A stretch of DNA of 64,000 nt from Lineus longissimus (lineage: Eukaryota; Nemertea; Pilidiophora; Heteronemertea; Lineidae), in contig NC_088311.1 of the NCBI RefSeq assembly GCF_910592395.1, forward strand, positions 20,997,695 to 21,061,694, written 5' to 3'. Of this stretch, positions 49,017-64,000 are shown piece after piece. The notes beneath the pieces were generated by a model that saw nothing but the letters and a program-made list of their open reading frames with translations, was not told the origin of the DNA and made no database searches. Made by a program: the position numbers and the translations under genes. How positions within the stretch are numbered: the stretch's first letter is position 1; every line of letters begins with the position of its first letter.

Positions 49017-49112
49017 TCATGATTTGGGCGGATTCCAGTTCATGATCTGATCATGAATCCACTGGTTGGCTTTATCGGTTGAGTGGGATCCCGATGACCC
49101 ACGTACACCAGT
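49017..49112 (-). CDS. Candidate further terminal exon of unknown gene
   Basis: A good acceptor (TTATTTTGTAG) is followed by 31 codons in phase 0 and TGA, ending MNWNPPKS. No EF-hand similarity. It could be a fifth, unrelated tail for CAPSL-A, the last exon of some other gene, or chance. Confidence 0.2.
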   Translation of the reverse strand, partial: TGVRGSSGSHSTDKANQWIHDQIMNWNPPKS

Positions 49113-50696
49113 CTACAAAATAACCCAAGATATGAAATACTATGTACTTCAATATTCTGTTTAGGAAAAGCTGATAAAGGGTAACTAACACCTAGTTATG
49201 TCCCTATAATGCAGTTCTGATCCCTGTATTAAAGTAATGGGTTTGTGTCAGCAAATGCTCCTAGGAAGTGGCGAAAAATAAAGCCATCTCACAGGAGTAA
49301 TGCTGCCAAAATTATATAAATGAGAAACTGAATATGTACAAATTGTGACATAAGAGCAAATGATATATCTACAGCTACCGAAATCTCTACAACTAACATT
49401 ACCAAAATAATAAAATAATCTACGAACTAAAGTAACATACTGTACTCCTGTACTGTGTTGACAGGTTTTAGACTAATGAGGGGTACTCATGTACATCAGG
49501 CTTATATAAGTGTAGGCATACACCTAAGCTGACTTAGACACGTCAACACAGCATAATAAAATTCTCCAATCTTTAAAATAAGAAATTGCTAAAACATCTA
49601 TGACACCGATATACAGAAATGTATACTTGTGCTGGCAACTAAATCACAGCTAATTTTTCCTTTTGGAGATACATTGTAATCTTCAAGGTCTTACCTACAT
49701 CTACCGATACATTCCCAGCTAGGCCTACATTACTTCTCATTCGCCAGGTCTTGTAATATTTTTTCATAATTTTTTTGTCAAAGATTATAACAACAGAACC
49801 AAGATGGTATATTTTAAATATTAATCAAGCGTCGCCATGAAAAACCTTGACGATTTCAAGACCTGTATTTCATTATCAAAAATAATCCGAAGTTATATGA
49901 AAGTTGAGTTGTAAATGATAATGCGGAATGATGTACAAAATTTACAATAGATTATTATACTAGAGAAGAGACCCAACAAAATACTTCAACCATAATCAGG
50001 ACGGAAAAAACTGCTTGATTTGTTAACCAAGTATGGCATTTAGACAATGCAGTACTTGGTTTAATGGACAAAATATCATCGGTGGATGGCATCATCTTAA
50101 AGACAAAACAGATTGTAAAGGCGGATGGAATCATATGAGTATTCATTAAAATGGACTGGTACAATGCACACAAGCGACTTTAAGTACAACAGTCGAAGCG
50201 ACAAAAAATCTGTCGGGTTAAAAGAGACCAATTGGTCATCTCTGCGGACCACTTAGAAGTTAGATAAAAGATTTTTTTGGTCGCCCTAGATTTTGTTGGC
50301 CGTGTACCTGTACTTTAAAAAGGCGAAATGTTTCACACATTATGCCAGGCTGAAATTTCATGAGTGCCAAGGCACATCATCATGAAAGCCTCTTACTTTT
50401 AAGTAAATATTTCCTCCTGGACAAAATACCGAAAAAACTTGATACTGTAAGCATTAAAATGTTCACATCTCATTCTTTTGGCAATTCGAAATTTTTTAAA
50501 AACATCACAATGGATCAGATGGTCATATAAAAATTTATCATTAAATTCACTGGTGATGGAATGTGGGCATTTTCCGTCAAACAGTTCAACTGTGTGCTAG
50601 AGTATCGTGTCCAAACTGACTGAAGTATCATCCACCATGCTGAAGTTTTTCAATACACAGCCGAACGTTTCCAATGTTTGAAATGTCTTTTCTAAT

Positions 50697-57426
<6,730 letters not shown>

Positions 57427-60400
57427 GATTTGTTTCTGGGTGTTTTTCGAACAGTGGTGTATAGATGAAGAGGTCTGGCACAGTGTCTTCTGATCTGAAG
57501 CAGCAAGGGCAAAAATATCAGTCATGTTTTGGAACTTGAGTCGTTGAGATCTGTCTGCATGCAGAAAATTTGTCATGGACATGGACTAGACTATTGGACA
57601 GGAAGAAGAGGGCAAAAAGCAACCACCTTGTTTAGAAAATGGCAGTGAACTGTCAACTCGCTCCTGGTTTCATTTACAGGCTTGTACATGTAGTATTAAA
57701 CAGTGCATGCTGTGGATATGGTCAAATGCATGCAGGCTTGCACTGCAGTGCTGAGTGCATAGCCTATGCCGTATGCTGCATACCAACAGTCCAACCATAC
57801 CACCACAACACAGTCACTGGCAAGGAGATCTTGCTTTGTCCGATTTCTGGTGTTTAACACAGTGCAAAACGATCATTACTACTACCAGAGATTAGACTAT
57901 ATAAAGAACTTTTATACAGAAACGTTGATAACAAAAAAACCACCAATATCTTCACATAAATCGACGTTTTTCAACGAAAACCTACTCTAGGCCCTTCGGC
58001 TCGTTGTCAAAATGGCAGCTCGTGACGTCACGGGCACCCCTCTCGATTTAACCTCGGTCCAGGTACCGTGGAATTAAATGTACACACCCGATGCACCGCG
58101 GAAATATTTTCACTATTTGAGGTTGAACTAATTTGCGCCCATAGCAACGAGAATGTTCCACTGACATGTATCAGACTGTCAGTGACATTACTGACCATCT
58201 GTATGCCTGTGCTGTATTTGTGAGCTATCTTAGACAGAAACTAGCATTTCACATGAAGTGAATCTTTGAATAATTGATCAATGGTCAATAGACAAACATA
58301 CAACCACTAGGCACTTACAGCAGTTAATTATGAGCACATTATATGACATGGGCCTGATCACCATTCATATCAGGCTTCGTCTTTTATCAATATCATGATA
58401 TCAACTCTAGACACTTTCATTTGAAACAGCTAGTGGAGCAGTGCTTCCGTCTATTTTCAGATCAGCTCACCAATTCATATGTACACGAGAGCAGTTTGTG
58501 GTAAACAGTCCTTTATTTGAGTGTGATATCCATACGACTGGCAGAGGGGATTGGTGGCAAGGCAATTGGAAACCTTCACTCCCCCTTTCCACTGGAAAAT
58601 AATTTAAGATTGTCACAGTGGGACTCAAGGGGAGGAGATGTCTTTGAGGGAAGGGGGCAAAGAAGTTCTGCTCTCATAAGTTTACCGACTAATTGCTCCA
58701 TACTAGTCCAAAATGTTCCACACTGCCGGTGGGACGCACCAGAACTCCTAACATGTGGACAAAAGTAAAACTAGAACATCAATTTCAGAATAGGTTAGAT
58801 TATTATTCTCAGCTTTAACCATATAGTGAAACAAGATTCATAAAAATACTACTACTACGCATTTTTAACAACAACATGAAAAGATAACCATATGTCAACA
58901 CTTAAAATGCCAGAATTAACCCAGAGAACTGAATACTTTCACAATCTATGTTGACATTTTGCAAGTGTTTTTCTTCACCCAAGATATGATACCATAGACT
59001 AGACAAGTTTTTAAGAAGTCAGAAGAAAAAAATGCCCCAGTATCAAAGTACATCACTATTTAAGGGCGATTCATCTCTGTGTTCTATCATATTTAGTGCA
59101 GGATTTATCAACATGGTCAACAATAGATTGATCTTAGTCTATTGTTGACTCCATGAATATTGTGCTATTAGTTTTCAGAACTGTTTAACAGAATTCCCAA
59201 GTTGATGATAACTTATTACAACACACAGAATATGAAGTTGAAGAACAAGTCATGGAAACATCTGAGCAATCTATAGTATTTTTTGAATAGAAGCACCAAT
59301 ATTTTTTATTATCATTTATGCACAATAATGGAGTTCAATACCATGCAAAGATTGATACCTTCCAAATCAAGAGTTTACTGATTTCATATAATTTCTGACT
59401 ATCTTCTTTAACACCTGGTATAGATTAATGTAAGTTAGTCCTCTTATCGCTGAACCGTCATTTAGTTGGTTTGTTTTGGGTGCTCTCGGGTAGGTGCTAC
59501 TGGTAAGTCAGCGAAATACTATCAAAATTGCAGAACCCTCACTTAAAAATAAAAGATAAAAGAAACATTTACGGGAAGGCTAGTCGAGCGACTTAAGAGT
59601 ACTATGGATGGTTTCTAATTATGGTACACGTTCAGCCCCTGAATATTGAATAGGCTATTCTTGAATTAACTGATTCCCTACATCTGTTTGTGTCAACCAA
59701 GCAGCACAATTACCGCTGTTAGTTCTTCAGGAATTTCTAGCTTGGGGGCCTAATTGATGAGCACTGACTTGTCTGAAGAACTGCTCACCAAAAATTGACA
59801 TGTTGTGAAACCACTCTCTGAAAACAATGAACAAACTAAAGAAAATATTTGGCTACCAGCATTACGTAAAACAGTATTAGAATGTTGGAAGTGTATGAGA
59901 TCTAGGCAAGAAAATCACAGAATTTAAAGAAACAGGAAAGCTTGCCGTCAATACCCTACCCATAATCAGACCAATTTAGATTGAACATACATCAACGTCC
60001 ATATTTAACTGGAAGAGAGTACATGTACACCTGCTCTTTTAACCGTTTCTCCTGATTTACATCGCTCACAAGTTTCAATGTTTGTCACAAGGATATGATA
60101 CACATGTATTAGTTTGTTCCAAATCAATACAACACCTTGCCATTTTACACTGTATTCATGGGGCATTTAAGGCATAACAGTTATAATTTGCATCTCTACT
60201 TGTAATACACATTTGAGAGAATTTACAACTGACCGTGTTGGGAAATGCCTCTAGGAAGTCTGTATTTTTCAACCCGATTTTAAAAATCTTGTACAGGTTT
60301 TACTATGAGAACAAAGGAAAGAAATTTGAAGATGTTAACAGAGGACCGCCCACCTGAGTATTCATTCTCATTGCAAATTTTGCAAAACAGTGTAACTGAT

Positions 60401-63135
60401 ATCTGATTGGTTGTCATTAATGTGGTGTCCTTGAAACTCAACACACGCATATTTTTACCCGAATTAAAGCCTTGACATACAAAGCACCAGTGAATCAGGA
60501 CAAAACAGGAGGAATGAGATAACATATAATCTAGACTTCCAGGTCACGAAAAATTAAGGACGGGAACTTTTTTCTCATAGCAGTATTAATCACAAATTCT
60601 TCAGATGCCTCACAGCAGCATTGTAATAATCACATGAATATAATTCACATATTAATCCTTTCAGACCATTCTGGTCATTTTTACAGCACATAGTGATAAC
60701 ATGGAACATTACAGCTGGAAGTGGAATGGACTCGTGAATAGCTAGGGGATTTGTATTTTAAACTGGGGTCCTTATCAACTCAAGATATGGTACTGTGAGG
60801 TCATGGTCTTATTAGCAAGCTAAACTGTTAAATGCCGATTTGCGTGGACTGGACTTGGGTGAAACTGAACAAAAATAGAGACAAAAATTCACACCAATAT
60901 ACATGTGCATGAAAACCCACCTCTTTCTGATGCATTCAGTGTTACAAAAGTGCCTGGTTCAAAATATGAAATGTGTCCAACTTTATCTCGGGTTTACTGA
61001 ATGTCTGAATGTTAACATTAGTTTCATTATTGGTGTGAAATGTACCAACCACGTACCTCTTAACTAAACTAGAATAGATGTAACAATACTTGCATAAGAT
61101 TGGACGTGCATTTTGGTTATAGTGACATCATGCATACACCCCAATCGACATCAAGATTCTCGATTTTATATAAAACTCCTGGGTTAAAAATATAATATGG
61201 AAACTAACAACAGCTAGGCACCTGGTCAAGGAAGGTATCGCATTAACAGTAACGATTCAAAAAATTAAAAAATACTGACAAATATAAGATCATTGGATCA
61301 TATTAGACTCTGGGCGAGTTTAAGTAACTTGTCTATTGAGAAAGCAGCAGAGTAACAGTGATCTTCTTTTTGAGGTCTAATCCAAGATTTGGTGTCCTAT
61401 TTTCTGTTGTTATCACTATCAGCACTGTACGATATCAAGTACAGGCATGTGCTTACTGGTTATCAGCCAGCACCCCTGAAGATCTTGCCTGGCAACAAGT
61501 TGTATGAGCATATTTAATCTGGTCACGGAGAGAAGCATGGCTTAGATCAGATAATGTTGGAATAATAACTTGACAAATAAGTCACTGCCGGAAAACATGT
61601 TAGCCAATTCACCAATTTTAGTTTTATTAAATAAAAAAAAATCTAATTTATGACCTTTATTGAGACCGCAACCATTGAACATGTAATTAGAATTTTAAAA
61701 CCATGTGGAAAACCATATAAAAACAGAGACATATATAAAATTTCTGTTACAATGGAATTGACCAAGTTTATCAAAGCTGGTATTAAACTGGGAAGGATGC
61801 ACGCTTGAATGACAAGACCAAATGATTAAAGCGAGTTGAGCATTCGTATACCCATGAGTACCCCAAAACTTTTAACTTGGAGGAAAACTATTCTGATTCC
61901 CGAGTATGTGAGATATTCCAAATACTAGCTAACATACCAAACTATCCATAGTCATTCCTTTTTTAATTGAGTAACTTCAGGATCTTGCTGTTATTCTGAT
62001 TCACACATATCATACAAATATTTGTTTTGTGGGTGATAATTACCAAATACAGTAGAAGAATACAGGCAAGAGGAAGCATTGGGTAGAAATTTCAAAGTCA
62101 TTTCGAAAACACGGATTAGACCCAAATACTGACACTTTTGATTAGACTTGTAACATTTTAAAGGGCTATGCCGAAATGCAGTTAATGGTGTGCTGCAGTC
62201 ATCATGCATGCAAATTTGCTGGAAGTTGTTATTTATGGCATTTGTTTATCGTTCTTCACAATGGCAATGCTCAAAATCGTATGCAGCACTTATTAATGCA
62301 ATTTGAAATTCTCAATTACCATTTTCAAATTTTTAACAAATTTCAAATTTTTAACGAGTGGCGTAACCTTTAAGCCAGCTAAAACCATAAAATTTCAAAG
62401 ATACTTTTGTTACACATTGCGTTTTCTTCGATCCATCAGGTAAGCACCAAGACTTCACAGGGAATTTCCTACCATATACTTCCCACTTAGGACAATCGAC
62501 ATGCATTTAAAACACCAAGTTATCTTAAACATGAAATACTGGACTCAAAATATAGGAAGCAGCCCCTGCAGGCTTTCCTCCAGAAAATATAGGGGATAAT
62601 GATAAGAATGAATCCTCAACAAGCTTTTTCTGGGGGAAATCCTGCCCATGGAAAAAAACGGAAGTTTTGTTAATGACCCAGACTTGGCCAACAATCTAGG
62701 ACAACAATATTGACAATAAACAAAGTTCATTCATGATAAAGATATTGATTTTTAACAGAGAACTGTTACTGTTATTTATCTCGATATAAAATGTCAGATA
62801 ACACCCATCGCCACTTCCAATATGGGTCAAGACCCAGTACGACGTTATTTCAGATGCCAAATTCACCTAATTTGACTTTTTCTCTCCCGATATGCTGGGG
62901 TCCACTAGGACTGGAATTATTTAAGTACCTTCTGACATCTGAAACGATAAGAATAATATGTCAGTATTTGACATTATAATTTTTTTAGTTTTAATACATG
63001 TACTGTGGTTCCCAAAACAAAACAAACCAAGTCATAATGGTTAATGCACAAGACTTACAACCACAGTTTACAGTACATATTTCCAAAAGGCCTTAGACAA
63101 AGTGAGAAAAAATTGTACCTTGTTCCCTTGGAACT
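57427..63135. other. Gene-free stretch between CAPSL-A and CAPSL-B
   Basis: No coding exon found and no further terminal-exon copy. The part near 58.0-58.15 kb is the likely CAPSL-A promoter. A short hairpin is at 59116-59149. The part near 63 kb is CAPSL-B 3' UTR. Confidence 0.6.
58020..58150 (-). promoter_or_regulatory. CAPSL: Possible CAPSL-A promoter with CRE and X-box half site
   Basis: Holds GTGACGTCAC, a perfect CRE core, at 58022-58031. On the minus strand GTTGCTATGGGCGC (58135-58148) has one good half of an RFX X-box. About 600 bases before the CAPSL-A start. Inference. Confidence 0.35.
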
Positions 63136-63891
<756 letters not shown>

Positions 63892-64000
63892 CTGCACAAA
63901 GAGAGGGTACAAAATTGACATGAACACTTTAATGATCACTACGATTTAAATTAATTGTTAGAGTCTTGGCGCTACAATCTGAAGATCGAACACCAGTAAA

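Larger units (their letters stand above)
43763..50696. other. Upstream region of NCOA6 and downstream region of CAPSL-A
   Basis: No certain coding exon. Contains a (TCA)n run near 45452, a palindrome at 45580-45727, the likely NCOA6 promoter near 46.9 kb, and a candidate terminal exon at 49017-49112. Confidence 0.6.

Noticed and set aside
57427-57582. Longer N-terminus for CAPSL-A from an upstream ATG
   Set aside because: Human CAPSL starts at the position matching 57426; the added residues have no similarity.

Overview
This is nuclear DNA from a non-vertebrate bilaterian animal, probably a marine invertebrate. The evidence is spliced genes with GT-AG introns, conserved animal regulators, AT-rich intergenic DNA, many fold-back and MITE-type repeats, and a Mutator-like transposon with OTU and FLYWCH domains. 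I cannot fix the phylum: amphioxus-like, hemichordate, echinoderm or lophotrochozoan origins are all possible. Exon boundaries were worked out by hand from splice consensus, reading phase and remembered human family members; no search was run.

Region 1 (about 0.2-14 kb) is a HECTD3-type HECT E3 ubiquitin ligase on the minus strand. Fourteen exons run from 13934 down to 2777 and the HECT C-lobe is not in the window. Two genes lie in its introns on the opposite strand: a two-exon GT31 (beta-1,3-galactosyltransferase-like) gene at 221-1784 and an intronless TRIM/RING gene at 5020-7104. A 43-bp tandem array in one intron copies the 5' splice site it abuts.

Region 2 (14.3-18.5 kb) is the seven-exon eIF2-alpha gene on the plus strand, head-to-head with HECTD3. 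A 127-bp direct repeat brackets HECTD3 exon 1 and its promoter side.

Region 3 (19.3-25.6 kb) is a set of nested transposons. A fold-back element contains a TTAA MITE and is split by an element with 4-bp target duplications. That element is in turn split by a Mutator-like element with a 9-bp target duplication, whose OTU + FLYWCH + truncated MULE ORF is still open.

Region 4 (25.6-32.1 kb) holds no gene I can support, only repeats.

Region 5 (32.2-47 kb) is NCOA6, a nuclear receptor coactivator on the minus strand, with two coding exons of about 3 kb each and a reconstructed product of 2161 residues. Its large intron carries a repeat with DR3 nuclear-receptor half-site pairs. A candidate promoter lies near 46.9 kb.

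Region 6 (48-64 kb) holds two calcyphosin-like (CAPSL) EF-hand genes in tandem on the minus strand. The first has three common exons followed by four homologous, in-phase terminal exons. Each carries its own stop and each replaces the second half of EF-hand 4 and the C-terminal helix. This apparent alternative last-exon cassette is the most distinctive feature of the window.
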